In this document: positions 1 to 7,616 of the stretch, in pieces
Numbering within the stretch: the stretch's first letter is position 1
How the letters are laid out: each line of letters begins with the position of its first letter
Assembly (NCBI GenBank): GCA_034659075.1
Contig: JAYEGM010000038.1
Location: 1-18,970 of the forward strand
Direction of reading: 5' to 3'
Length of the DNA stretch: 18,970 nt
From: BMS3Bbin11 sp034659075
Lineage (GTDB): Bacteria > Pseudomonadota > Gammaproteobacteria > BMS3Bbin11
Translations under genes and position numbers: made by a program
Notes under the pieces: model-generated
What the model was told of the DNA's origin: nothing
What the model saw: only the letters and a program-made list of their open reading frames with translations
Database searches by the model: none

Positions 1-24
1 TCTGTATGAATAATTCAAAAGACT

Positions 25-61
25 AAATCCGCAGGGAGCGGATTTGAACAGTCGAAGACTG
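25..61. repeat. Two adjacent small inverted repeats upstream of the 64-bp repeat copy
   Basis: A perfect 8-bp stem (AAATCCGC at 25-32, GCGGATTT at 38-45, loop AGGGA) is followed three bases later by a perfect 5-bp stem (CAGTC at 49-53, GACTG at 57-61, loop GAA). They directly precede the repeat at 64-127, so four to five small hairpins lie in a row beyond the 3' end of the kinase gene. There is no T-run after either stem, so neither looks like an intrinsic terminator. This looks like a REP/BIME-type cluster of intergenic palindromes. The function is not known. Confidence 0.6.
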
Positions 62-63
62 GC

Positions 64-127
64 CCGAAGGGTGAAGGCCATGGATGGCCTGAATAAATGA
101 ACTCGTCCATGAAGGACGAAAAACTCA
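64..127 (+). repeat. Dispersed intergenic hairpin repeat, copy 1
   Basis: This stretch matches 9432-9495 at 60 of 64 positions without gaps, in the same orientation. It holds two palindromes: GGCCA/TGGCC around a 4-base loop (76-89), and CGTCC/GGACG around the loop ATGAA (104-118). The linker between them contains TGAATAAATGA. One of the four differences is in the first loop. Two others (106 and 116) are partners in the second stem and change together (T-A here, C-G in the other copy). It sits downstream of the kinase gene and has no coding potential that I can see. Confidence 0.85.
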
Positions 128-180
128 TATTAATTCAAGAAATCGAATAATAAAAAAACCAACTTACACATACGCCAATA

Positions 181-207
181 CAAAAAATACCCGTCAGGGC
201 CCGGTAT
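181..207 (-). terminator. Possible intrinsic terminator of the minus-strand operon
   Basis: Read on the minus strand, ATACC (207-203) can pair with GGTAT (191-187) and is followed immediately by a run of T (six A on the plus strand at 182-187). The kinase stop codon (196-194) falls inside the 11-base loop. The stem is only 5 bp, so termination may be weak. A further GTATTGG/CCAATAC pair flanks it. Confidence 0.4.
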
Positions 208-2482
208 TGGTCGCTTTTTTGTATTGGATCATAAATTTATCCTGCCATTTCCTCGGAATACGATATTGGGAATGCAGTTCTGAACTGATAGGGTTGACCA
301 TGCCTTTTAAATCCCAGCGTATTGCACTTATCCTGCTGGCTTGAGTGCCTGCACCAGTGGTGGTCATCCAGCCAATCAGCATGTAGGCGGGACGATATTC
401 TTTCTCTGCTGCCTGCGTTACCCATGGCATGGCTTTGCTGGGGTTTTTGAGCGCGCTGAAATGGTAGCCCAGTGCGAGGTTATACATTGCTTCACTGTTA
501 CCCAAATCAGCGGATTTCTCAAGCCATTCCATTGCCTTTTTGTCATTGCGTCGAATGCCGTCTCCATCAGCATAGGCAACTCCAATATCATTCATAGCCT
601 GTATGTGTCCGAGTTCGGCGGCTTTTTTATAATAGAATGCGGCGCGTGTTCTATTGCGGGGGCTGTCTACTCCCCGGTGAAGCTTCTCTGCTTTTGCATA
701 GCTGCTGTTCGGGTTGAATGAGGCCTCTATAGTCTGTTTCAGCTTCAGCAGGTTTTCATGGTCAGGGATCTCCTGTAGCGCAGTATCGATTTGTCGCAGT
801 GCAATATCCGGTTTGCCTGCTTTGTAATTTCCCCGGGCATTTTCAACTATCAGGTCGCCGCTGACAGTCAGACCGCGTAGTGCGCGTTTGTTGCGGGGGG
901 AAAGTTCAAGCACTTGCTTATAGTAAGTGACGGCGTTGGTATTTTTCGGGCTGATAATCTGGCCATCCTTGACGGCTGCCCGTGCATCTGTGAGCAGGTT
1001 GTTGATTTTTTTCTGCTTGCTTGAGAGTACAGGCGGATTTTTTTCTTCTTCGCTGTCAGGGGCTGCGGCCTGCTGTTGTTTGACCAGTTCATCATTTGAC
1101 TCATCGGCAAGAAAACGGGAGATTAGCAGCGCGGTCTGGTTTCCTTCTTCCGGGTTGATATCTGTCTGGGGTGCTGCATCATTAATTTCAGGTTCACGGC
1201 CGCTGGTGCTGGATGCTGGTTTAGTTAAAGCCGATATTTCAGCATTGATTTTATTGTCAGCAGTCGGCGGCGTAATCGATGCTGCTGTATCGGGTGAGGC
1301 AAGGGTTTCTGATGGCTCAACCTGTACCGCCGGTGTCTGTTCAATCGGTGCTTCGACATTCTCTGCCAGGTTGTTAGATTCAGCGATACTCGCAGGCCCA
1401 GATGAATCATCTTTCCACATTAAAATAATAGAGATTAATGCGATGCTGCCAATCAGGGCTGCAGCGATCAGCAAACGTTTTTTATCAGGTCCCTTTAGAG
1501 AGGCTGTGAATTCGGAAAGTTTTTTCTTCCAGGCAAGAGGGCCCTTTTCAGAATCTCGTTTTTTCTGTAATTTTTTGTTTTTTCCCCGTGAGGGTATTTT
1601 CAGTTCCTGGGTAAGATTAGCTTCCAGCATGCGGGCCGGATCTTTCAAAGCATAATGCCGCTCGCGACGGGTGATACGGATTATCTCAGCCAGCTCATCA
1701 CAATCTTCGGTTCTGTCTTCTGCTTTTTTTGCCAGCAGATTATTTATCAACGGTTGCAGGTCACTGAGTTCATCCGGTAAATCGGGTATCGGAGCATGGA
1801 CATGAGCATAGAGGACTGCCATGCTGTTTTCGCTGTCATAAGGCACGTTACCTGTAAGCATCTCAAACAGTATGATGCCTAGTGAGTAAACATCTGTACG
1901 CGGGTCGTTGCCTAAGCCATCAGTTTGCTCGGGACTCATGTACTTTGGTGTACCGATAATTGTCCCGGCACGCGTCAAATTAGTGTTGGAAGTGATGGTT
2001 TTAGCAATGCCAAAGTCAGTGAGTATGGCCGAGCCATTTTCACGAAACAGGATGTTCTCCGGTTTCACATCACGATGGACGATGCCGACGGTATGTGCAT
2101 ACCCCAGGGCCAATGCGATCTGACCCGCAATGCTTAATGCCCATTCTGGATCATTAACATGATCCGGCATTAATGTACGCATGTTGCCACCGGCAATATA
2201 TTCCATGGCGATGAACAACTGGTGTTTCTGCAAACCAATATCATAGACCGTAATGATGTTGGAATGACTTAGCTGGGCAACCGTACGTCCCTCTCTAATG
2301 AAGCGTTCGGCATAATCAGGTTCCATTGCCAGCAGCGGGGACATGACTTTGAGTGCGACCTGGCGATCGAGCGATTCCTGTACCGCAAGGTAAACCGTTG
2401 CAATTCCACCACGGCCGAGTTCCGACAGGATTTTATAACCGGGGATATCCGGGTAATTCTGGTTGTCAGTTTCTTCCTGCAA
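194..2482 (-). CDS. Membrane-anchored Ser/Thr protein kinase with C-terminal TPR/Sel1-like repeats
   Basis: This is a bacterial Hanks-type (PknB-like) kinase of 762 aa. The kinase domain spans about residues 15-275: glycine loop GRGGIATVY (23-31), lysine in VALK (K45), catalytic loop HRDVKPEN (D138, N143), DFG (156-158) and SPE in place of APE (183-185). All catalytic residues are present, so it should be active. A basic linker leads to one hydrophobic segment (about 336-356), then an acidic, Pro/Thr/Ser-rich stretch (360-490), TPR-like helices (490-585) and Sel1-type repeats (about 600-715; AMNDIGVAYADGDGI-like pattern). The inferred topology is a cytoplasmic kinase with periplasmic repeats that could sense a ligand or protein. 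The start is TTG at 2482; a stop lies two codons upstream of it, and the next in-frame Met (47) would cut into the kinase. It is the last gene of the minus-strand block, 103 bp after the oxidase gene. The target is unknown. Confidence 0.9.
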   Translation of the reverse strand: MQEETDNQNYPDIPGYKILSELGRGGIATVYLAVQESLDRQVALKVMSPLLAMEPDYAERFIREGRTVAQLSHSNIITVYDIGLQKHQLFIAMEYIAGGNMRTLMPDHVNDPEWALSIAGQIALALGYAHTVGIVHRDVKPENILFRENGSAILTDFGIAKTITSNTNLTRAGTIIGTPKYMSPEQTDGLGNDPRTDVYSLGIILFEMLTGNVPYDSENSMAVLYAHVHAPIPDLPDELSDLQPLINNLLAKKAEDRTEDCDELAEIIRITRRERHYALKDPARMLEANLTQELKIPSRGKNKKLQKKRDSEKGPLAWKKKLSEFTASLKGPDKKRLLIAAALIGSIALISIILMWKDDSSGPASIAESNNLAENVEAPIEQTPAVQVEPSETLASPDTAASITPPTADNKINAEISALTKPASSTSGREPEINDAAPQTDINPEEGNQTALLISRFLADESNDELVKQQQAAAPDSEEEKNPPVLSSKQKKINNLLTDARAAVKDGQIISPKNTNAVTYYKQVLELSPRNKRALRGLTVSGDLIVENARGNYKAGKPDIALRQIDTALQEIPDHENLLKLKQTIEASFNPNSSYAKAEKLHRGVDSPRNRTRAAFYYKKAAELGHIQAMNDIGVAYADGDGIRRNDKKAMEWLEKSADLGNSEAMYNLALGYHFSALKNPSKAMPWVTQAAEKEYRPAYMLIGWMTTTGAGTQASRISAIRWDLKGMVNPISSELHSQYRIPRKWQDKFMIQYKKATNTGP

Positions 2483-2585
2483 AATGGGTTACCATGAAAG
2501 CTGCAGCGCTTCTATATTTATTACACATCCAGACAGATGACGTGTGTGTTTGTTTAAGGGTTGTAATAATAGGCGATGCGGTCTG

Positions 2586-3998
2586 TCAAGGGAACACCTT
2601 GCCGGGGTTAAGTATGCCATTTGGATCGAACAGTGTTTTCAGTTTCTTCATCCATTTCAGGCTGACCTGATCAATTTCTAGCCTGATATAGTCTTTTTTC
2701 TCCGTTCCTATGCCGTGCTCGCCTGACAGGGTGCCACCGAGACCAAGAACCAGTTCAAAAACAGCTAACAGGCACGGCATGGCCTGCGCGGATTGATCAG
2801 AATTCTGCGTGTCATACAGCAGATTCACGTGAATATTGCCGTTGCCCGCATGTCCAAAGTTGACGATAGGGATGCCGTATTCCTCACTCAATTTTTGCAG
2901 TCCCTGCAACAATGCAGGAATATTGGCAACGGGTACCACGACGTCTTCGTTCAGTTTGTTTGGCGCTATTTCCCGCAGTACAGGTGATAGTGCTTTGCGT
3001 GTGGCCCATAATTTCTCTGCGTCATCGGCAGAGTTTGAATGGTGTATTTCAATTAATGCTGCATTCGCGGCAACGCGGTAGATTTGTTTGATTGCATTAG
3101 GCATTTCTGTTTCCAGCCCATCCACCTCAATCAGTAATAGCGCCGCCGTGCCATCGGGAATGTGGATGCCAGGCTGATTTTTTACCAGTTTGACTGATGC
3201 CTGATCAAGGAATTCCAGCGCCGAGGGTATCAGGGACTGGTTCATGATGGCGACTATCGCATTGGTTGCACCCTGGATTGAATTATAGCAGGCCGTCAGT
3301 GTTCTGCGGGATTGTGGCAGCGGCAGCAGTTTTAAGGTGGCTTCGGTTATGATCGCCAGTGTACCTTCGCTGCCAATAAGCAGACGTGTCAGGTCATAGC
3401 CTGTCACACCCTTGGTTGTTTTTACCCCGGTATGCAAGGTGTCCCCGTCTGCGGTAACGGCTACCAGCCCCAAGGTGTTCTCACGCGTAGTAGCATACTT
3501 TACCGCACGCGGGCCGGCGGCATTGAAGCCCAGGTTGCCACCTACCGTACAAACGCTGGCGCTGCCCGGATCCGGAGCCCAGAAAAAGCCCTTATCAGCC
3601 GCACAATCTTGAATCGCCTGATTGGTGACGCCGGGTTCTACGCGCATCAGTCTGTTGCTGACATCGATTTCAATGATCCGGTTCATCTGTTCCATGGACA
3701 TTACCAGCCCACCCTGTATCGGCACTGAGCCACCCGTCGTCCCGGTGCCGCGTCCGCGAACTATCAGTGGAACCCTATAGTGATTGCATAACACGGTTAC
3801 AGCGACGACTTCATCATGCGAGAGCGGCAGCGCGACAGCCTGTGGTGACGCATGCTTGCGGGAGTTATCGAAGCCGTAGGTCCAGCATTCGGCTGTATCC
3901 AGCAGCAGCCTTTCCGGTGGCAGACAGGTTTTTAGTGCAATTAGAAAATCATCATCCAGCTTTTTGGACGAATCTTTAGATGATTTTTCAGGCGGCAT
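2586..3998 (-). CDS. FAD-linked oxidase/dehydrogenase, GlcD / D-lactate dehydrogenase type
   Basis: This 470-aa protein is a member of the VAO/PCMH flavoprotein family. The N-terminal FAD-binding domain carries the pyrophosphate loop RGRGTGTTGG (81-90) and the DPGSASVCTVGGNLGFNAAG region (about 143-162). The C-terminal FAD-oxidase domain has NEDVVVP (350-356), GHAGNGNIHVN (382-392; His383 and His390, usual metal/substrate ligands) and GEHGIG (426-431). The length is normal for the family. These enzymes oxidise 2-hydroxy acids such as D-lactate, glycolate or D-2-hydroxyglutarate and pass electrons to quinone or cytochrome. The substrate cannot be read from the sequence. There is no Fe-S domain and no signal peptide. 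The ATG at 3998 follows the rfaE2 stop by 4 bp, so the two are surely co-transcribed, although no metabolic link to heptose synthesis is evident. Confidence 0.88.
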   Translation of the reverse strand: MPPEKSSKDSSKKLDDDFLIALKTCLPPERLLLDTAECWTYGFDNSRKHASPQAVALPLSHDEVVAVTVLCNHYRVPLIVRGRGTGTTGGSVPIQGGLVMSMEQMNRIIEIDVSNRLMRVEPGVTNQAIQDCAADKGFFWAPDPGSASVCTVGGNLGFNAAGPRAVKYATTRENTLGLVAVTADGDTLHTGVKTTKGVTGYDLTRLLIGSEGTLAIITEATLKLLPLPQSRRTLTACYNSIQGATNAIVAIMNQSLIPSALEFLDQASVKLVKNQPGIHIPDGTAALLLIEVDGLETEMPNAIKQIYRVAANAALIEIHHSNSADDAEKLWATRKALSPVLREIAPNKLNEDVVVPVANIPALLQGLQKLSEEYGIPIVNFGHAGNGNIHVNLLYDTQNSDQSAQAMPCLLAVFELVLGLGGTLSGEHGIGTEKKDYIRLEIDQVSLKWMKKLKTLFDPNGILNPGKVFP

Positions 3999-4002
3999 TG
4001 AA

Positions 4003-4479
4003 TCAGTTTCTAATTTTCTTGATTAGATCACTGGTTGAGCGTTGATAGCGAAAGGGAATGGAATGAACTTCACCGCCCGCCTGAATAACCTCTGCGGCTC
4101 CCACAATATCCTTTACCGGCCAGTCGCCTCCCTTGACCAGAATATCAGGCTTAATCAGGCGGATGAGTTGCAGTGGTGTCTCTGCATCGAAAGGGACAAC
4201 GATGTCAACACTTTGCAGGGCAGCGAGTAATGCCAGCCTGTCTGCCAGGGGATTAACGGGTCTGTCGCTGCCTTTGTTTAAACTGCGCACAGAAGCATCA
4301 GAATTCACTGCCACTAGCAGGCTGCTTCCCAATTGCGCGGCTTCTTCAAGGTAGCTGACATGACCCCGGTGGAGGATATCAAAACAGCCATTGGTAAATA
4401 CCAGGGGACGTGGAAGGCGGGCCAGCAGTTCGCTGTTAAGCTCTGATTCAGCAAGAATTTTGTTATCGATACTAACCAT
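4003..4479 (-). CDS. rfaE2: D-glycero-beta-D-manno-heptose 1-phosphate adenylyltransferase (stand-alone domain)
   Basis: This 158-aa nucleotidyltransferase is equivalent to only the C-terminal half of E. coli HldE. It transfers AMP from ATP to heptose-1-phosphate to give ADP-heptose for the LPS inner core. Visible motifs are FTNGCFDILHRGH (28-40) with the HxGH nucleotide-binding signature (37-40), VNSDASVR (58-65), VKGGDW (115-120) and the C-terminal QRSTSDLI (146-153). The HldE kinase half is absent here, so the kinase must be a separate hldA elsewhere, as in organisms with split genes. The gene begins 19 bp after gmhA, the first enzyme of the same pathway, which supports the assignment. The start is ATG at 4479. 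Confidence 0.92.
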   Translation of the reverse strand: MVSIDNKILAESELNSELLARLPRPLVFTNGCFDILHRGHVSYLEEAAQLGSSLLVAVNSDASVRSLNKGSDRPVNPLADRLALLAALQSVDIVVPFDAETPLQLIRLIKPDILVKGGDWPVKDIVGAAEVIQAGGEVHSIPFRYQRSTSDLIKKIRN

Positions 4480-4498
4480 TTGTATTGATTGAGCTGAT

Positions 4499-5089
4499 TT
4501 ATTCAGCGCCCAGCAGCTGGGTGTCGATTAAATCGCACAGGCAGTGAATAATGATGATATGAATCTCCTGTATTCGTGCGGTTGATTTGGCCGGTACTGA
4601 CAAAAAAATATCTTCATCATCAAGTATGCCAACCAGGTCACCACCAGTATTTCCGCCGAGTACCACGCAGCGCATTTGCCGCTGATGCGCAGACACTACT
4701 GCCCGTAGTATGTTGGTAGAATTACCCGAAGTAGATATAGCCAGCAGGATATCACCCTGCTGGCCCAGCGCACTGATCTGCTTGGAGAAGATGTCATCAA
4801 AGGTATAGTCGTTAGAGATTGATGTGATGGTGGAGGAATCAGTGGTCAGCGCGATGGCGGGTAACCCGGGGCGTTCACGTTCAAAGCGATTCAGCAGTTC
4901 CGATGAAAAATGCTGTGCATCGCTGGCAGAGCCGCCATTGCCGCAGCTTAATATTTTATGGTCTGCCAATAATGCATTCGTTATTAATGTAGCGGCATCA
5001 ACAATATCGGCCGTAAGTTCTTCGAGTGCGGCATGAGCCGTATCGATGTGTGAAGTAAAAATGTTAGTGACGCGTTCAGAAATTTCCAT
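4499..5089 (-). CDS. gmhA: Phosphoheptose isomerase (sedoheptulose 7-phosphate isomerase), DiaA-related
   Basis: This is a 196-aa SIS-domain protein. GmhA converts sedoheptulose 7-phosphate to D-glycero-D-manno-heptose 7-phosphate, the first step of ADP-heptose synthesis. Seen here: SCGNGGSASDAQHFSSEL (48-65), TDSSTIT (83-89), AISTSGNS (117-124) and IQEIH near the C-terminus. Glu64 and His177 align with the catalytic Glu65 and His180 of E. coli GmhA. In E. coli the same locus (after yraN) encodes DiaA, a DnaA-binding paralogue that lacks the Glu. The retained catalytic pair and the neighbouring rfaE2 argue for isomerase activity, while the location and overall similarity leave room for a DiaA-like role as well. 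The start is ATG at 5089, 67 bp after yraN. Confidence 0.88.
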   Translation of the reverse strand: MEISERVTNIFTSHIDTAHAALEELTADIVDAATLITNALLADHKILSCGNGGSASDAQHFSSELLNRFERERPGLPAIALTTDSSTITSISNDYTFDDIFSKQISALGQQGDILLAISTSGNSTNILRAVVSAHQRQMRCVVLGGNTGGDLVGILDDEDIFLSVPAKSTARIQEIHIIIIHCLCDLIDTQLLGAE

Positions 5090-5156
5090 TGCCAGGCTCT
5101 ATTGTTGCGCTCTTTGATAATTACAGGCTGCAGAGGGTACTTTATCAGTGAGATTG

Positions 5157-5537
5157 TCAGAATGCATCTTTGATCCATAATATTTCCTGTTCGCCTGTCT
5201 GGGCAGAGATCGCAACGACATCAAAGCGCATATATAAATGTGCATATTGCCGGTGTGTCAGTAGGTAATGTTCAGCTGTTTTCCGTATTCGCTGTATTTT
5301 GCGAGGGGTGATCGATTCAGCCGCCGTACCGAAAAATGGGTTACTGCGATAGCGCACTTCGACAAATATCAGGGTGTTCGCCTGCAGCATCAGCAGATCG
5401 ATTTCTCCTGCCCTGCAGGAATAATTGCTTTCTATTGCTCGTAAGCCCTGATTGATAAGATATTTTTCGGCTAGCGTTTCGGCATTATTGCCTCGCCGCA
5501 GGTGCAATGGCAGGTATGGCTTTGTATTGTTTTTCAC
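5157..5537 (-). CDS. yraN: YraN family (UPF0102) endonuclease-like protein
   Basis: This 126-aa protein of normal family length has a restriction-endonuclease-like core: an N-terminal helix with GNNAETLAEKYL (16-27), then GEIDLL (44-49), IFVEVRYR (57-64) and RFDVVAI (104-110). The acidic residues in GEID and VEVR form the presumed metal site. Its cellular role is not firmly established, and it is found next to lpoA/rsmI in many proteobacteria. The start is read as GTG at 5537 because a good Shine-Dalgarno AAGGA lies 7 nt upstream. This makes the gene overlap the end of lpoA by 53 bp, which implies translational linkage. A shorter form from an in-frame TTG is possible. Confidence 0.9.
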   Translation of the reverse strand: MKNNTKPYLPLHLRRGNNAETLAEKYLINQGLRAIESNYSCRAGEIDLLMLQANTLIFVEVRYRSNPFFGTAAESITPRKIQRIRKTAEHYLLTHRQYAHLYMRFDVVAISAQTGEQEILWIKDAF

Positions 5538-7425
5538 TGAATCGTCCTTGATAAGTGGGTTGTTTGTCGATCAGGTCAGGTGTGCCTTTTATGAAGCTGG
5601 CCCATAACATTTGCCTGTGAACTATGCCGTCGGAATCAATATTGAGAATTCCAGATAGCCCCTGATAGTGCAGCAAAGGCTTTCCTTTCATCTTTTGCAG
5701 GCGAGGCAGGATGCTGAAAATATCCATGCCGAGCCCGTACAGCCTGTTGTAGCTGGTGTCTCTATTGGGCCAGCCACCTTGCAGGAATGTACGCAATGAC
5801 TCGAGTTCAACGTTGCTGGCAATCATCCAGGGCATATCAGGGAAGCGTATCCTGTCGAGATCTCTGTCATTCACAGGGTCCGGCCTGCCGGAAAATATCC
5901 GTGAAGTGGAATAAATGGGAAGATCCAGTGCATAGAAAAAGTCCAGTACAGGTTTTATCAGGCGTGCAGTACGATTGGTGGCCGGTAAAAAGATGAAACC
6001 AATATCCTGTCTGCGCCTCGCCTCGGTGGTAATGTCACCTCCGAGTAATGCTTTCATTTCAGTTATCCGCTGCTCACTTCGGTCTACGCTCAACAGGCGA
6101 CGTACTGCAGGTGAAAAGTCCGTTTCCTCTGGTGCATAACTTTCACTGCTGCTGATCTCTCCGCCCAACTCATTAAAGCGCCGGGTAAAGGCCGTTGCCA
6201 TGCGCTGGCCGAAGGATGTCTGTGGAAATAATATGACACCCTGTCTGTGTCCGTCCAGCCAGGCTCGCTCTGCGGCCTGTTGTGTTTCCAGTTCCTGAGA
6301 AAGACTGAACTGAAAAAGATTCTGCTGAGTGATGTGTTGCTCAGTAGGAGGTGAAAGTAAAAGTGTAGGAACATTTATTTCAGTTGCCTTCAGCAGGCTG
6401 TCAATGGACTTGCGCCCCAGTGGGCCTATGATGATGTCCGCACCGTCATTGACGGCCTGATTGTAGTAAAGAACGGCTGCATCGGCATCACGGCCATAAT
6501 CATAAAAGCGCAGCTGAAAGCGGGAGCTTGCCGCCTGCTCATTGTTCATTGCTTCGAAACCATCGCGGATCGCGCTGGCTGCCGGTTCATAGGCTGATGT
6601 CAGGGGTAGCAGGAAAGCTATTTTTTCTGGTGGCTTACTGAGGCTGGCCTGGCGGGTAATCTGTTCAAGTAGTTCTGCATTTGCAGGATGTGACAGGTTG
6701 CTTATCCGCCAGTTATTAATCGCCTGCTCCGTCCCTGCATAGTTATATGAATTGTTTCCGTTCACTATCATCGCCAGCTCGATCCAGCCCGCCAGGGCGG
6801 CCGGTATGTCCTGTTGCTGAATTATTTTCAGCTGCCGGTTGTTTGCAATCATCAATACATTCCACAGCAGACGCTGATTTTCCAGCACTTGATCTGCCGC
6901 CAGATATTGCTCACGTTTTAGCAGGGCCTGCAGTGCATCCGCCGTATTAGCCTGGTTCATAGCGGCCTTTGCACGGAGCAGGTAAAATGTTGACTGCGTT
7001 GCAGGCTGATATCCCCCAATGGGTCCACTAAGAACCCGCCGGGCCTGAAAGCTGCCTCCTGCCTGTAACAGTATTACCGCCTGTATGATGCGTTTACGTG
7101 TTCGCTGATCGGGGCTCAGCGAATTGCTTTCAATGCTGTCCAGCATGTCCAGGGCAAGCCCGGGATTGCCCGATTGAAACAATGTGGCGGCCTGCTGAAG
7201 CCGGATGTCATCGCTGCTGGTGGTTAGAGGGAAATCTCCGAGTAAAGAATCTTCACCACTCAACGCTATACCCGTCTCTGGCGCATATATCTTCTCATCT
7301 ATTGCGATAGGCTGGGGTGCTGTAGCCGGCGCACGGGAAGTAGGCGCTGTAGATTGACAGGCAGACAGGATGAGTAACAGGCCGCCAAGGGCCACGATAC
7401 GAATATATGTGTTTGAATGCTTCAA
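5485..7425 (-). CDS. lpoA: LpoA (LppC/YraM) outer-membrane lipoprotein, activator of class A PBP
   Basis: This 646-aa protein has a lipoprotein signal peptide: a hydrophobic stretch (9-22) and lipobox LSAC, with lipidation at Cys23 and Gln at +2, which fits outer-membrane sorting. A linker rich in Ala, Pro and Thr leads to an N-terminal helical TPR-like domain (about 70-262). A C-terminal domain with the periplasmic-binding-protein type I fold follows (about 268-620; KIAFLLPLTSAYEPAASAIRDG at its start, IIIGPLGR near 331-338). In E. coli LpoA reaches through the periplasm to stimulate PBP1a. The start is read as TTG at 7425 because no ATG lies before the hydrophobic stretch; a GTG at codon 11 would leave too short a signal. 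No clear Shine-Dalgarno is visible. First gene of the minus-strand block. Confidence 0.92.
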   Translation of the reverse strand: MKHSNTYIRIVALGGLLLILSACQSTAPTSRAPATAPQPIAIDEKIYAPETGIALSGEDSLLGDFPLTTSSDDIRLQQAATLFQSGNPGLALDMLDSIESNSLSPDQRTRKRIIQAVILLQAGGSFQARRVLSGPIGGYQPATQSTFYLLRAKAAMNQANTADALQALLKREQYLAADQVLENQRLLWNVLMIANNRQLKIIQQQDIPAALAGWIELAMIVNGNNSYNYAGTEQAINNWRISNLSHPANAELLEQITRQASLSKPPEKIAFLLPLTSAYEPAASAIRDGFEAMNNEQAASSRFQLRFYDYGRDADAAVLYYNQAVNDGADIIIGPLGRKSIDSLLKATEINVPTLLLSPPTEQHITQQNLFQFSLSQELETQQAAERAWLDGHRQGVILFPQTSFGQRMATAFTRRFNELGGEISSSESYAPEETDFSPAVRRLLSVDRSEQRITEMKALLGGDITTEARRRQDIGFIFLPATNRTARLIKPVLDFFYALDLPIYSTSRIFSGRPDPVNDRDLDRIRFPDMPWMIASNVELESLRTFLQGGWPNRDTSYNRLYGLGMDIFSILPRLQKMKGKPLLHYQGLSGILNIDSDGIVHRQMLWASFIKGTPDLIDKQPTYQGRFSEKQYKAIPAIAPAARQ

Positions 7426-7434
7426 GAGAGAGTT

Positions 7435-7443
7435 TTATCCACA
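7435..7443 (+). promoter_or_regulatory. Perfect DnaA-box sequence next to the lpoA start
   Basis: The nonamer TTATCCACA is the strict E. coli DnaA box consensus. It lies 10 bp upstream of the lpoA TTG, inside the leader of lpoA. I see no second box nearby, so this is not an origin. A role in DnaA control of lpoA is conjecture. Confidence 0.4.
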
Positions 7444-7528
7444 GTTAAAAAGGGTTTAACAAGTTTTTTAAGGAAACTCTGAACTGGTCCGGGTGTAAAA
7501 ATTGAGATTCAAAATATTCAGTCATGAC

Positions 7529-7556
7529 TTGTCCAGAACTTTCTATTCGGTATCAT
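7529..7556 (+). promoter_or_regulatory. Candidate sigma70 promoter for rsmI
   Basis: TTGTCC (7529-7534) and TATCAT (7551-7556) are separated by 16 bp. The -10 matches consensus at 5 of 6 and the -35 at 4 of 6. A start near 7563 would give a leader of about 40 nt for rsmI. Confidence 0.45.
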
Positions 7557-7586
7557 TCCATCATGCCGCTTCCGAAAAAAGAGGGG

Positions 7587-7616
7587 ATTATAGCGAGGGA
7601 TGATGAAAACAGGCAA
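7587..7616 (-). promoter_or_regulatory. Candidate sigma70 promoter for the lpoA operon
   Basis: On the minus strand TTGCCT (7616-7611) is followed after 18 bp by a perfect TATAAT (7592-7587). The -35 lies inside the start of rsmI, so the two divergent promoters would be back to back and overlapping. The lpoA leader would be about 150 nt. Confidence 0.38.

Noticed and set aside
927..1655. Long plus-strand open frame opposite the kinase gene
   Set aside because: It is the antisense shadow of the kinase linker and TPR region, which has clear family motifs on the minus strand; no start signal or recognisable domain.
194..2482. Phage-defence kinase or new defence system
   Set aside because: The neighbours are housekeeping envelope and division genes, and no nuclease, toxin or mobile-element partner is present.
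7435..7443. Replication origin
   Set aside because: Only a single DnaA box, no cluster, no AT-rich unwinding region beside it and no dnaA/dnaN genes nearby.
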